Program-made: the position numbers and the translations under genes
Assembly: GCA_017627765.1 (NCBI GenBank)
Contig: JAGAGD010000019.1
Span: 22,252-86,251 of the forward strand
DNA length: 64,000 bases
Direction of reading: 5' to 3'
Source of the DNA: Prevotella sp.
Lineage (GTDB): Bacteria; Bacteroidota; Bacteroidia; Bacteroidales; Bacteroidaceae
The notes under the pieces: model-generated
The model's database searches: none
What the model was told of the DNA's origin: nothing
The model's input: the letters and a program-made list of their open reading frames with translations, nothing else
Part shown: piece after piece, positions 44,072 to 58,898 of the stretch
Position numbering within the stretch: the stretch's first letter is position 1
How the letters are laid out: the number at the start of each line of letters is the position of its first letter

Positions 44072-45154
44072 ATGCGTCTTGACTTATATATCATAAAGAA
44101 GTTTATAGGAACATATTTCTTTTCTATTCTTCTGATTATATCGATAGCAATAGTGTTTGATATCAACGAAAACTTGGAAAAGTTTGCGCAGTATCATCCA
44201 CCACTCAAGGCTATCATATTCGATTATTACGCAAACTTTATTCCATATTATACAAATCTTTTCAGTCCTCTCTTCGTTTTCATTGCTGTCATATTTTTTA
44301 CATCGAAGATGGCTTCAAACTCTGAGATTATAGCAATATTAGCGGCTGGAGTTTCGTTTAGGCGACTGATGAGGCCTTATATGATTTCATGCGTAATGAT
44401 TTCGTTAGTCAGTTTCATTCTCGGAGCCTATGTTATTCCGCATGGAACGGTTATCCGTCAGAATTTTGAGACGATATATAAGAACAAGAAACGAAATAAT
44501 GCAGCAGAGAATGTGCAACTGCAAGTGGAGCGGGGTGTTATAGCATATATTCAGCATTACGACAACCTTGCAAAAAGAGGTTATGGCTTCTGTCTTGACA
44601 AGTTTGAGGATAAGAAACTCGTAAGCCACATGACTGCAACAGAAGTTCAATACGATACAATAGCAAATAATAAATATCACTGGAAGGCTTATAACTGGAA
44701 GATAAGAACTCTGAAAGGTTTGAAAGAGAATATAACAAGTGGCTCGGTTATAGATACTGTTCTCCATATTGAGCCAACAGACTTAGTTTATTCTAAAGGA
44801 CAGCAGGAGACACTGACAAGTCCGCAACTGAAAGAATATATACAGAAGCAAAAGGATAGAGGTTCGGGCAATGTAGTACAGTATGAAGTGGAATACCACA
44901 AGCGTATAGCTGCATCGTTGGCATCTTTCATCCTTACAACCATCGGACTCTCCCTTTCTTCTCGTAAGCGAAAAGGTGGTATGGGTATGTATTTAGGTGT
45001 AGGACTGGCATTGAGTTTCACTTATATTATGCTACAGACTGTGTCGGCAACATTCTCAATAAAAGCAAATCTTCCGCCTATTGTTGCTGCCTGGATTCCA
45101 AACATAATTTTTGCTGCTATTGCCTATTTATGCTACCGCAAGGCTCCTAACTGA
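44072..45154 (+). CDS. LptF/LptG family lipopolysaccharide export permease
   Basis: This 360-residue inner-membrane protein of the YjgP/YjgQ family opens MRLDLYIIKKFIGTYFFSILLIISIAIVFDINENLEKF. It has three N-terminal membrane segments, a periplasmic domain (about residues 125-280), and three C-terminal segments that include PPIVAAWIPNIIFAAIAYLCYRKAP. It should form the transmembrane part of the Lpt ABC exporter that pulls lipopolysaccharide from the inner membrane. The other permease half and LptB are elsewhere. It is the third gene in direction after lon-tgt, 104 bp behind, and may have its own expression. Confidence 0.92.
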   Translation: MRLDLYIIKKFIGTYFFSILLIISIAIVFDINENLEKFAQYHPPLKAIIFDYYANFIPYYTNLFSPLFVFIAVIFFTSKMASNSEIIAILAAGVSFRRLMRPYMISCVMISLVSFILGAYVIPHGTVIRQNFETIYKNKKRNNAAENVQLQVERGVIAYIQHYDNLAKRGYGFCLDKFEDKKLVSHMTATEVQYDTIANNKYHWKAYNWKIRTLKGLKENITSGSVIDTVLHIEPTDLVYSKGQQETLTSPQLKEYIQKQKDRGSGNVVQYEVEYHKRIAASLASFILTTIGLSLSSRKRKGGMGMYLGVGLALSFTYIMLQTVSATFSIKANLPPIVAAWIPNIIFAAIAYLCYRKAPN

Positions 45155-45218
45155 TGATTTTTGCTATAGTGACAATGTAAGTTGCAGGTTGATGCCAAAC
45201 ATAAAAACAATGAAATAG

Positions 45219-46469
45219 ATGGAATTTGAACAACTATACTTAACTGATAACATTCTCGATGCACTCGACGATATGCGCTTTACCACGTGTACGCCTATTC
45301 AGGAGAAGTGTATTCCGTTGATTCTCGATGGAAAAGATGTGATAGGTATTGCGCAGACGGGTACTGGAAAGACTGCGGCTTACTTGTTGCCTATTCTTAG
45401 TCTGATTGATGAAGGAGAATTACCTGACGATAAGGTTAACTGTCTGATAATGTGTCCTACTCGTGAGCTTGCACAGCAGATTGACCAAGCGATGGTAGGA
45501 TTCTCATATTATCTTGACAACGTGAACAGTGTTGCCGTATATGGAGGCAATGACGGTTCTCGTTTCTTGACCGAAACCAATGCTTTGAAGATGGGCGCAA
45601 ATGTCGTTATTGCTACACCTGGCAGACTTCTCAGTCACATACAGATGGGCCATGTAGATTTGTCGGATATATCGTTCTTTGTTTTAGATGAAGCTGACAG
45701 AATGCTTGATATGGGATTCAGCGATGATATTCTGAAGATATCAAAGTTGCTTCCAAAGTCGAGACAGACGGTTATGTTCTCCGCCACAATGCCAGAAAAG
45801 ATAGAAATGCTTGCCAAGCAGTTAATGACTGAACCTGATGTTGTGAAAATAGCAGTGAGCAAGCCTGCTGAAAAGATTAGGCAGACAGCATATCTTTGTC
45901 ATGAAAACCAGAAGATAGGTCTGTTGCGACATCTTTTTGAAGAGCAGTCGCTTAAAAGAGTCATAATCTTCTGCGGCTCAAAAATAAAGGTGAAGGAAAT
46001 TAAGAGAATGCTGTCACAAAAGAAAATATCGTGTGCAGAGATGCATTCCGACCTCACTCAGCAGCAGCGGGACGAAACAATGTATGATTTCAAAATTGGC
46101 AAGATAGACATACTCGTAGCCACCGACATTGTTGCGAGAGGTATTGATATAGACGATATCAGTACCGTGATAAATTTCGATGTGCCGCACGATGCCGAAG
46201 ACTATGTGCATCGAATTGGCAGAACTGCTAGGGCAGAACGCTCAGGACTTGCTATCACTCTGATAAGAGGCAAGGAAGTAGGTGCCTTTATGAACATTGA
46301 GAAGTTTCTTAATCGTAGCATAGAAAAACTTGAACTTCCTGAATCGCTCGGCAAAGGACCTGAATATAAAGAGCAGATGCCAAAGAAAGAGAACAGAAAA
46401 AGACGATATGCAAATCATAATAAAAAGAATAATAGAAAACAAGGCAAAAGAAAGGGGGAACGCAAATGA
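45219..46469 (+). CDS. DEAD-box ATP-dependent RNA helicase (RhlE-like)
   Basis: This 416-residue RNA helicase has all core motifs. The Q motif is FTTCTPIQEKCIP, Walker A is AQTGTGKT, followed by PTRELAQQ and TPGR. Motif II is VLDEADRMLDMGF, motif III SAT, and the C-terminal core contains TDIVARGIDI and HRIGRTARA. A basic tail (EKENRKRRYANHNKKNNRKQG area, residues about 390-416) probably binds RNA. It unwinds RNA during ribosome assembly or mRNA decay. Its stop overlaps the ATG of the nucleotidase gene. Confidence 0.95.
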   Translation: MEFEQLYLTDNILDALDDMRFTTCTPIQEKCIPLILDGKDVIGIAQTGTGKTAAYLLPILSLIDEGELPDDKVNCLIMCPTRELAQQIDQAMVGFSYYLDNVNSVAVYGGNDGSRFLTETNALKMGANVVIATPGRLLSHIQMGHVDLSDISFFVLDEADRMLDMGFSDDILKISKLLPKSRQTVMFSATMPEKIEMLAKQLMTEPDVVKIAVSKPAEKIRQTAYLCHENQKIGLLRHLFEEQSLKRVIIFCGSKIKVKEIKRMLSQKKISCAEMHSDLTQQQRDETMYDFKIGKIDILVATDIVARGIDIDDISTVINFDVPHDAEDYVHRIGRTARAERSGLAITLIRGKEVGAFMNIEKFLNRSIEKLELPESLGKGPEYKEQMPKKENRKRRYANHNKKNNRKQGKRKGERK

Positions 46470-48250
46470 CAAGAAATATGTTTAGACCTATTACTATATG
46501 TTTTACATTAGTAGCAATATTATTATTAACTACAACAACAAAGACTATGGCAGAGACGACAACAGCAGACAAGGCTAAGAACAAAGTTAGACTGAGAATA
46601 ATAGAAACAAGCGATGTTCATGGCAGTTTCTTTCCTTTCGACTTCATAACAGGAAAACCGAAACGAGGCTCTTTGGCAAGAGTTATTACCTATGTTGATA
46701 GTTTGAGAACACAATATGGCAGCAATCTATTGCTGTTAGATAATGGCGATATTCTGCAAGGTCAGCCTTCTTGCTATTATTGTAACTATGTCCGTCCTGA
46801 GCTTCCTAATGTTGCAGCTGAGGTTATTAACTATATGGGCTATGATGCTCAGACTATCGGAAACCACGATGTTGAAACAGGACATGCTGTTTATGACAAA
46901 TGGATTAATGAGGTTAAATGCCCTATGCTGGGTGCAAATGTGATTGATAAATCTACGGGCAAGCCTTATCTTCATCCTTATACTATCATTGAACGCGAAG
47001 GAGTGAAAATTGCAGTTATAGGTTTGCTTACTCCTACAATTCCATATTGGCTGAATGAAAGTCTGTGGAGTGGTTTGCGTTTTGACGAAATGGTTTCAAC
47101 GGCTCGTTATTGGGTAAACCATCTGAAAGCAAATGAGAAGCCAGATGTTATAATAGGATTGTTCCATTCTGGTAAGGAAGGCGGTATTGTTACAGACTCT
47201 TGTGAGGAAGATGCTTCGCTGAGAGTTGCACGAGAAGTGCCAGGTTTCGACCTGATTCTTTATGGTCACGACCACACCAAGCATGTGGATACGGTTACAA
47301 ACATAGAAGGAAAGGAAGTGCTTTGCTTAGACCCCTCATGCAATGCGCTCATGGTAAGTGATGCGGAAATAGAGATTACACTTGACAAGAAAAGACGAGT
47401 TGTAGGCAAGACTATTAGCGGTAGTGTTGTTGATATTCAGCATTGTGCTATTGACACAGACTTCGTTGACAATTTTAAGTGGGCTATAGACAGTGTCAAT
47501 GCCTATGTTAATCGTCAGATTGGAGTATTTGAAAATTCTATTTATACTCGCGACTGCTATTTCGGAAATGCAGCATTTACTGATTTTATTCACGATTTGC
47601 AGATGCAGATTACGAGCGCAGACATTTCTTTCAATGCCCCATTGTCTTTCGATACTGCCATAGAAGCAGGCGCTGTTCATGTTCGCGATATGTTCAATCT
47701 CTACAAGTATGAGAATCAGATTTACGTTATGTTGCTGACAGGTGAAGAGGTACGTAAACATCTTGAAATGAGTTATGACTTGTGGGTTAATACTATGACT
47801 TCGCCTGACGACCACATTATGCTGATGAGTGAGAGTGCACGCAATGACCAGCAGCGATATGGATTCAAGAATCTTGCATTCAATTTCGACAGTGCAGCAG
47901 GCATAGACTATATCGTTGACGTAACAAAGCCTGATGGTGAGAAGGTTAAGATTCTTCAGATGAGCAATGGAGAACCATTTGATGAGAAAAAAGTCTACAA
48001 GGTAACCATGAATAGTTATCGTGGCAATGGCGGTGGCGAACTTCTTACTAAGGGTGCTGGCATACCGCATTCTGAATTGAAGAATAGAATAATCTATGAG
48101 AGTGAGCGTGACCAACGACACTATCTTACTCTGGAGATTGAAAAGGCTGGAATACTCAATCCGCAGCCTCACAATAATTGGCGCTTTGTTCCTGAAGAAT
48201 GGACAAAGCCCGCTATTGAACGCGACCGCAAGTTGCTGTTTGGTAAATAG
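46466..48250 (+). CDS. Exported 5'-nucleotidase / cyclic phosphodiesterase family metallophosphatase
   Basis: This 594-residue exported enzyme has a signal region (MTRNMFRPITICFTLVAILLLTTTTKTMA). The metallophosphatase domain follows: IIETSDVHGSFFPFD, LLLDNGDILQGQ, TIGNHDVE, GLFHSG and LYGHDHTK give the two-metal site. The C-terminal half is the 5'-nucleotidase substrate domain (LTGEEVRKHLEMSYDLW; VTMNSYRGNGGGELLTKG). It would dephosphorylate nucleotides or 2',3'-cyclic nucleotides in the periplasm and supply nucleosides and phosphate. The start overlaps the helicase stop by four bases, an odd partnership functionally. Confidence 0.92.
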   Translation: MTRNMFRPITICFTLVAILLLTTTTKTMAETTTADKAKNKVRLRIIETSDVHGSFFPFDFITGKPKRGSLARVITYVDSLRTQYGSNLLLLDNGDILQGQPSCYYCNYVRPELPNVAAEVINYMGYDAQTIGNHDVETGHAVYDKWINEVKCPMLGANVIDKSTGKPYLHPYTIIEREGVKIAVIGLLTPTIPYWLNESLWSGLRFDEMVSTARYWVNHLKANEKPDVIIGLFHSGKEGGIVTDSCEEDASLRVAREVPGFDLILYGHDHTKHVDTVTNIEGKEVLCLDPSCNALMVSDAEIEITLDKKRRVVGKTISGSVVDIQHCAIDTDFVDNFKWAIDSVNAYVNRQIGVFENSIYTRDCYFGNAAFTDFIHDLQMQITSADISFNAPLSFDTAIEAGAVHVRDMFNLYKYENQIYVMLLTGEEVRKHLEMSYDLWVNTMTSPDDHIMLMSESARNDQQRYGFKNLAFNFDSAAGIDYIVDVTKPDGEKVKILQMSNGEPFDEKKVYKVTMNSYRGNGGGELLTKGAGIPHSELKNRIIYESERDQRHYLTLEIEKAGILNPQPHNNWRFVPEEWTKPAIERDRKLLFGK

Positions 48251-48315
48251 ATTGTCGCCAGACTGTCATTTTCGGTTGCAAATGGCATATAGCCAAACTA
48301 CTAATATAAAAGAAA

Positions 48316-49095
48316 ATGAAGAAATATTGGTTTGTTTTCTGCAAAACCGATCTGCTCTTAGAGCGTTTAAGTGATGGAACATATTCTGTTCCGTTTCAGG
48401 AAAAACCTCCAGTAGAGCCTAAAGAGTGGAATACTATTCACAACATTACACCGCTCGGCGACATAGAGGTTAAGACATTTCTGATAGATGCTCCTGTGGT
48501 TGGAATGGAAGGTTACGAGATGCAACCCCTCAGAAAGTCGTATCAGTTGATAAACGAGGCGCTCTATCTGAAGGCAGGCAAGTGTCAGGAGATTCTTTAT
48601 TGGGATATCAATACGAAGTTTTGCGGCGTATGTGGTAGTCCTATGCGTATGGAAACAGATATATCCAAACGCTGCACTGGGTGTGGCAAAGAGATTTGGC
48701 CGCAACTTGCTACGGCTATTATCTGCCTTATCAGCAAAGGTGACGAACTTCTTCTTGTTAGGGCAAACAATTTCCGCCACAATTTCTTTGGACTCGTAGC
48801 TGGATTTGTTGAGACTGGCGAAAGTCTTGAAGAAGCAGTAAGACGAGAGGTTATGGAAGAAACTGGACTGACTATAAAGAATCTGCGATATTTTGGCAGT
48901 CAGCCTTGGCCTTATCCTTGTGGACTAATGATTGGATTTAATGCAGAGTATGTCTCTGGAGAACTCCATCTGCAGCGGTCTGAACTGAAAGAAGGTGGCT
49001 GGTTCCATTACAAGCATCTGCCTCCAATACCTGAGAAACTCTCAATAGCAAGACAGCTTATTGACTCGTTTTTGGCTAACAAGTTGACGAGCTGA
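48316..49095 (+). CDS. nudC: NAD+ diphosphatase NudC
   Basis: This 259-residue Nudix hydrolase has a zinc ribbon (FCGVCGSPM...RCTGCGKEIWPQL) near residues 107-137. The Nudix box GFVETGESLEEAVRREVMEETGL is followed by SQPWPYPCGLMIGF, the NADH-pyrophosphatase signature. It splits NAD(H) to NMN(H) and AMP and can remove NAD caps from RNA. It follows the nucleotidase gene by 65 bp. Confidence 0.94.
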   Translation: MKKYWFVFCKTDLLLERLSDGTYSVPFQEKPPVEPKEWNTIHNITPLGDIEVKTFLIDAPVVGMEGYEMQPLRKSYQLINEALYLKAGKCQEILYWDINTKFCGVCGSPMRMETDISKRCTGCGKEIWPQLATAIICLISKGDELLLVRANNFRHNFFGLVAGFVETGESLEEAVRREVMEETGLTIKNLRYFGSQPWPYPCGLMIGFNAEYVSGELHLQRSELKEGGWFHYKHLPPIPEKLSIARQLIDSFLANKLTS

Positions 49096-49241
49096 TGAGC
49101 AAATTAAGTTTATAGTGTGTACTTATTCTGGATAAAAGAATAAAAAAAATACTCCTATATTTCCTATCTAAGGTAGATTGGAATCAGATATGCGGGAATG
49201 TATGAACTCAACATTCAGAACTTATTAAAAGTAAAAAAACA

Positions 49242-51515
49242 ATGAATAGAATTAATCTACTTTTATCGCTTTTGCTGCCTGCTCTTTTTCTTCAAGCACA
49301 GCAACCTGTTGACTATGTCAATACGCTTGTGGGCAGCGATTCAAAGTATGAACTTTCGGCTGGTAATACTTACCCTGCCGTTGCCATGCCTTGGGGGATG
49401 AACTTCTGGGTGGCTCAGACTGGAAAGATGGGCGACGGATGGCAATATACTTATTCGGCTAATAAGATTCGTGGACTGAAGCAGACTCACCAGCCAAGTC
49501 CTTGGATTAACGACTACGGGCAGTTCTCGCTGATGCCTACTGTTGGCAAGATGGTCTTCGATGAGAATGAGCGTGGAAGTTGGTTCTCGCATAAAGCAGA
49601 AACGGCTACACCTTATTATTATAAGGTATATCTTGCCGACTATGATGTGAGGGCTGAACTTGTTCCAACCTCACGCGCTGCAATTATGCGTTTCACCTAT
49701 CCTAAGACCGACGAGGCTCGAGTTGTTATTGATGCATTCGACAAAGGCTCTGAAATAGAAATCTTTCCTGAGAGGCAAATGGTTGTAGGCTATTCCACTC
49801 GCAATAGCGGTGGTGTGCCAGAAGGTTTCCGAAACTATTTCGTAGTAAAGTTCAGTCATCCGTTTTCTGAAGTTGCTTCGGTTGTTGATGGAAATATTCA
49901 TGTGGGCAGCGGCAAGTCTTCGTGCAATCATGCTGGTGTCATTCTTTCTTTTAAGACAAAGCGTGGGGAGGCGGTTGAAGCCCGTGTCGCCTCTTCTTTT
50001 ATTAGTCCAGAACAAGCACTTCAGAATCTTCGCGAAGTTGAGAACAAGACATTCTGTCAGGTTAAAGATGAAGGTAGAGATGCATGGAATAAAACACTTG
50101 GCAGAATAGAAGTGAGCGACGAAAACATAGACAATCTCCGCACATTTTATTCTTGTCTCTATCGCTCGGTTCTGTTCCCGCGTTCTTTCTATGAAGTTGA
50201 CAGTGAAGGAAATATCCTGCACTATAGCCCTTACGATGGAAAGATTCATTCAGGATATATGTTTACCGACACTGGTTTCTGGGATACTTTCCGAAGTCTT
50301 TTTCCTCTTCTCAATCTTGTTTATCCAGAAATGAGCTCAAAGATGCAGGAAGGCTTGGCCAATGCTTATCGTGAGAGCGGTTTTCTGCCAGAATGGGCTA
50401 GTCCTGGTCATCGCGGTTGCATGGTAGGCAACAATTCTGCGTCAGTCGTAGCTGATGCATGGATGAAAGGTAATACTCCAAAAGACTGTGCCGAAATACT
50501 ATGGCAAGCTGTCGTTCATGGAGCAAACTCGGTTCATCCCGAAGTGTCGTCAACAGGAAGGCTTGGCTATGAATACTATAATCGCCTTGGCTATATCCCG
50601 TATGATGTTGGTATAAACGAGAATGTTGCCCGCACACTTGAATATGCCTACGATGACTGGTGTATCTATCAGTTTGGCAAGAGTCTTGGCAAGAGCAAGA
50701 AAGAGCTCCAGCCGTTCCTTCGCCGTGCCCTTAACTATAGAAACGTATATGACAAGGATATGCGACTAATGCGTGGCAGATTAAAGAATGGACAATTTCA
50801 GTCGCCTTTCAATCCTCTCAAGTGGGGGGATGCTTTCACTGAAGGCAATGCATGGCACTACACATGGTCGGTCTTCCACGATGTCGAGGGACTGATCCGT
50901 CTGATGGGAGGTTGTGAGTCGTTCAATCAGATGTTAGACTCCGTATTCTCCCTTCCTCCACTTTTTGACGATAGCTATTACGGGCAAGTCATACACGAAA
51001 TTCGTGAAATGCAGATTGCCGATATGGGAAACTATGCTCATGGCAATCAACCCATTCAGCATGCAGCATATCTCTATTGTTATTCATCGCAGGCTTGGAA
51101 GACTCAGTATTGGGTACGCGAGATAATGAACCGGCTCTATTGTCCTACGCCCGATGGTTATTGCGGTGATGAAGACAACGGACAGACATCAGCGTGGTAT
51201 GTATTCTCGGCACTTGGTTTCTATCCCGTATGTCCTGCTTCTGACGAATATGTAATTGGTTCGCCTCTCTTCTCTAAAGTGAAAGTCAATCTTGCCAACG
51301 GCAGACATATTACTATCACTTCTTCCGACAACCGTTTACGTTATATTGATAGCATGACCGTTGATGGTGTGCCTTATTCAAGAAACTATCTGAAGCACGA
51401 CAAGTTGCTCGAAGGTGCTGATATTGTGTTCAATATGAGTGAGACACCAAACCGCAATCGCGGACTTGCCGATGAAGACAAACCTTATTCACTTAGTAAT
51501 TTTTTGAGTCATTAA
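49242..51515 (+). CDS. GH92 alpha-mannosidase, exported
   Basis: This 757-residue enzyme has a signal peptide (MNRINLLLSLLLPALFLQAQ). The GH92 N-terminal domain begins VDYVNTLVGSDSKYELSAGNTYPAVAMPWGM. The (alpha/alpha)6 catalytic domain has DTGFWDTFRSLFPLL and ends in GDEDNGQTSAWYVFSALGFYPVCPASDEYVIGSPLF, which holds the catalytic acid and the Ca2+ site region. Family members are calcium-dependent exo-alpha-mannosidases that trim high-mannose N-glycans or fungal mannan. It is the first gene of a run of five hydrolases read in the same direction. Linkage preference cannot be deduced. Confidence 0.95.
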   Translation: MNRINLLLSLLLPALFLQAQQPVDYVNTLVGSDSKYELSAGNTYPAVAMPWGMNFWVAQTGKMGDGWQYTYSANKIRGLKQTHQPSPWINDYGQFSLMPTVGKMVFDENERGSWFSHKAETATPYYYKVYLADYDVRAELVPTSRAAIMRFTYPKTDEARVVIDAFDKGSEIEIFPERQMVVGYSTRNSGGVPEGFRNYFVVKFSHPFSEVASVVDGNIHVGSGKSSCNHAGVILSFKTKRGEAVEARVASSFISPEQALQNLREVENKTFCQVKDEGRDAWNKTLGRIEVSDENIDNLRTFYSCLYRSVLFPRSFYEVDSEGNILHYSPYDGKIHSGYMFTDTGFWDTFRSLFPLLNLVYPEMSSKMQEGLANAYRESGFLPEWASPGHRGCMVGNNSASVVADAWMKGNTPKDCAEILWQAVVHGANSVHPEVSSTGRLGYEYYNRLGYIPYDVGINENVARTLEYAYDDWCIYQFGKSLGKSKKELQPFLRRALNYRNVYDKDMRLMRGRLKNGQFQSPFNPLKWGDAFTEGNAWHYTWSVFHDVEGLIRLMGGCESFNQMLDSVFSLPPLFDDSYYGQVIHEIREMQIADMGNYAHGNQPIQHAAYLYCYSSQAWKTQYWVREIMNRLYCPTPDGYCGDEDNGQTSAWYVFSALGFYPVCPASDEYVIGSPLFSKVKVNLANGRHITITSSDNRLRYIDSMTVDGVPYSRNYLKHDKLLEGADIVFNMSETPNRNRGLADEDKPYSLSNFLSH

Positions 51516-51550
51516 TGCTTTTGGATTTTAATGTGAGGAAACTAAATTCA

Positions 51551-51620
51551 TCTCATAAACTCATAATCTCATAGATTTACAAGATAAAATTCACAAACTA
51601 AAAGAACTCACAAACTAAAA
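51551..51620 (+). repeat. Low-complexity repeats in the GH29 leader
   Basis: TCTCATAA-type repeats are followed by TCACAAACTAAAA at 51591-51603 and again at 51608-51620 (period 17), the second ending at the GH29 ATG. The repeat thus covers the expected ribosome-binding region. No purine-rich Shine-Dalgarno is visible. Confidence 0.55.
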
Positions 51621-53409
51621 ATGAAGTCACTCCCATTCCTTTTTCTGTTGCTCTTATCGTCGGTTCTTCATGCCCAGACTATACATCGAGACAGCCCTCC
51701 CGCGCCTCTGCCTCCATTGCCTGAGCCACGACAGGTAGAGTGGCAGCAGATGGAAACCTACGCCTTTATTCACTTTGGTCCTAACACTTTCGCAGACAGA
51801 GAGTGGGGGTATGGCGATGCTGACCCCAGCATATTTAATCCTCCGCATTTAGACTGTCGCCAGTGGGCAAGAGTTTGCAAGGCAGCAGGCATGAAAGGCA
51901 TCATCCTCACTGCTAAACATCATGATGGATTCTGTCTATGGCAGACCCAGTACACCGACTACAGCATCAGCAAATCGCCTTACAAGCAGGGTAGAGGGGA
52001 TGTTGTTTCCGAACTTGCCGAAGCATGCCGCGAATATGGACTCAAGCTTGGTCTCTATCTCTCGCCGTGGGATAGACATCAGGCTTCCTATGCTACTCCT
52101 CTCTATCGCGAATATTTCCACGCCCAACTCTGCGAACTGCTTACCAACTACGGTGACATATTCGAAGTGTGGTTCGATGGTGCCAATGGCGGTGACGGTT
52201 ACTATGGCGGAGCATGTGAAACAAGAACTATCGACCGCCGCACCTACTACGACTTCCCTCGTGCTTGGCAAACTGTTGATAGTCTTCAGCCTGGTGCTGT
52301 CTGCTTTAGCGATGCTGGACCAGGTTGCCGATGGGTTGGCAATGAGCAGGGATATGCCTCAGCCACCAACTGGTCTTTTGTTCGCAGCAGTGAAGTTTAT
52401 CCTGGCTACGAAGATTACAAGTCTTTGCAGCAGGGACATGCCGATGGCGATCAGTGGGCAGCAGCAGAGTGCAATACGTCAATACGCCCAGGTTGGTTTT
52501 ACCACTCGCGGGATGACGATAGAGTGAAAAGCATTGCTACGCTTGTAGACCTATACTATCGTAGTGTTGGTCGTAATGGCACCTTCCTGCTCAATTTTCC
52601 CGTAGCACCAAGCGGACTCATACATCCCGTTGATTCCCAGCGTGCTGTTGACTTCCATAAGCAGATAACTGCCGAACTCAGCCACAATCTTGCTTCTCGT
52701 GCAAAAGTGTATGCCAGCAATAGTCGAGGAAGATCATACAAAGCAAGTCTTGTCACCGACGGACATTTCGATACCTATTGGGCTACATCTGATGGTATCA
52801 ACACTGGCACCATCACTCTGAAGTTTAGAAAACCAGTTAAGATAAATCGCCTTATGCTGCAAGAGTACATTCCGCTCGGACAGCGTGTCCAGTCCTTTTC
52901 TGTCAGCTATCTCGACCATAGGGGATGGAATGCTATTGATGCAGGTGAAGAAACCACCACAATCGGATATAAGCGCATTCTCCGTTTCCCTATTGTCACC
53001 ACTCGACAGTTGCGCATATCATTCAACAAGAGTCGCGCCCCTCTATGCATAAGCGAAATAGCTGCATTCTTTGCGACAACAGCCGACAGTGTGCCATCTG
53101 ATACCGACTGGATGGAAACAAGAGGCTACGATTACTCTAAGACCATGTCTGCTGATAGAGTTGTCATGGACTTAGGCAACGAGAAGCTCGTAGGGTCGTT
53201 ACACTACAAGCCGTCGTCATACGGCATTATTACTCACTATCAGATTCTTGCAGGCTGCTCTCCTGACAGTTTGACTACTGTTGCTACAGGAGAATTTTCA
53301 AACATCCGCAACAACCCCGTCATGCAAGATGTTTATTTTACGCCCCGTCTCGCTCGCTACGTTGTATTGCGGGATCTCAAAACTCTAATCCCAAATCAAC
53401 CTCTGAAAT

Positions 53410-53432
<23 letters not shown>
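51621..53432 (+). CDS. GH29 alpha-L-fucosidase with C-terminal discoidin-like domain
   Basis: This 603-residue exported fucosidase (signal MKSLPFLFLLLLSSVLHAQ) has a GH29 barrel: ETYAFIHFGPNTFADREWG, GIILTAKHHDGFCLWQT, LGLYLSPWDRH, and EVWFDGANGGDG with the nucleophile Asp. A region at about 355-480 (VTDGHFDTYWATSDG, ITLKFRKPVKINRLMLQEYI) is a discoidin/F5-8 type C-like carbohydrate-binding module. It removes terminal L-fucose from glycans. Codons here look richer in G+C than in the next gene. The last 23 bp overlap the start of the DUF4838 gene. Confidence 0.95.
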
Positions 53433-58822
<5,390 letters not shown>

Positions 58823-58898
58823 AAATATTTTTCTCATTGAGTAAAAAACATGCTCATCAATTTGTCAATTTTTAAACATATAAACTCAAAAACTCAAA

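Noticed and set aside
47336-48172. Long open frame antisense to the 5'-nucleotidase gene (278 codons)
   Set aside because: Its composition is unlike a real protein, it has no motif or promoter, and the sense gene is secure.
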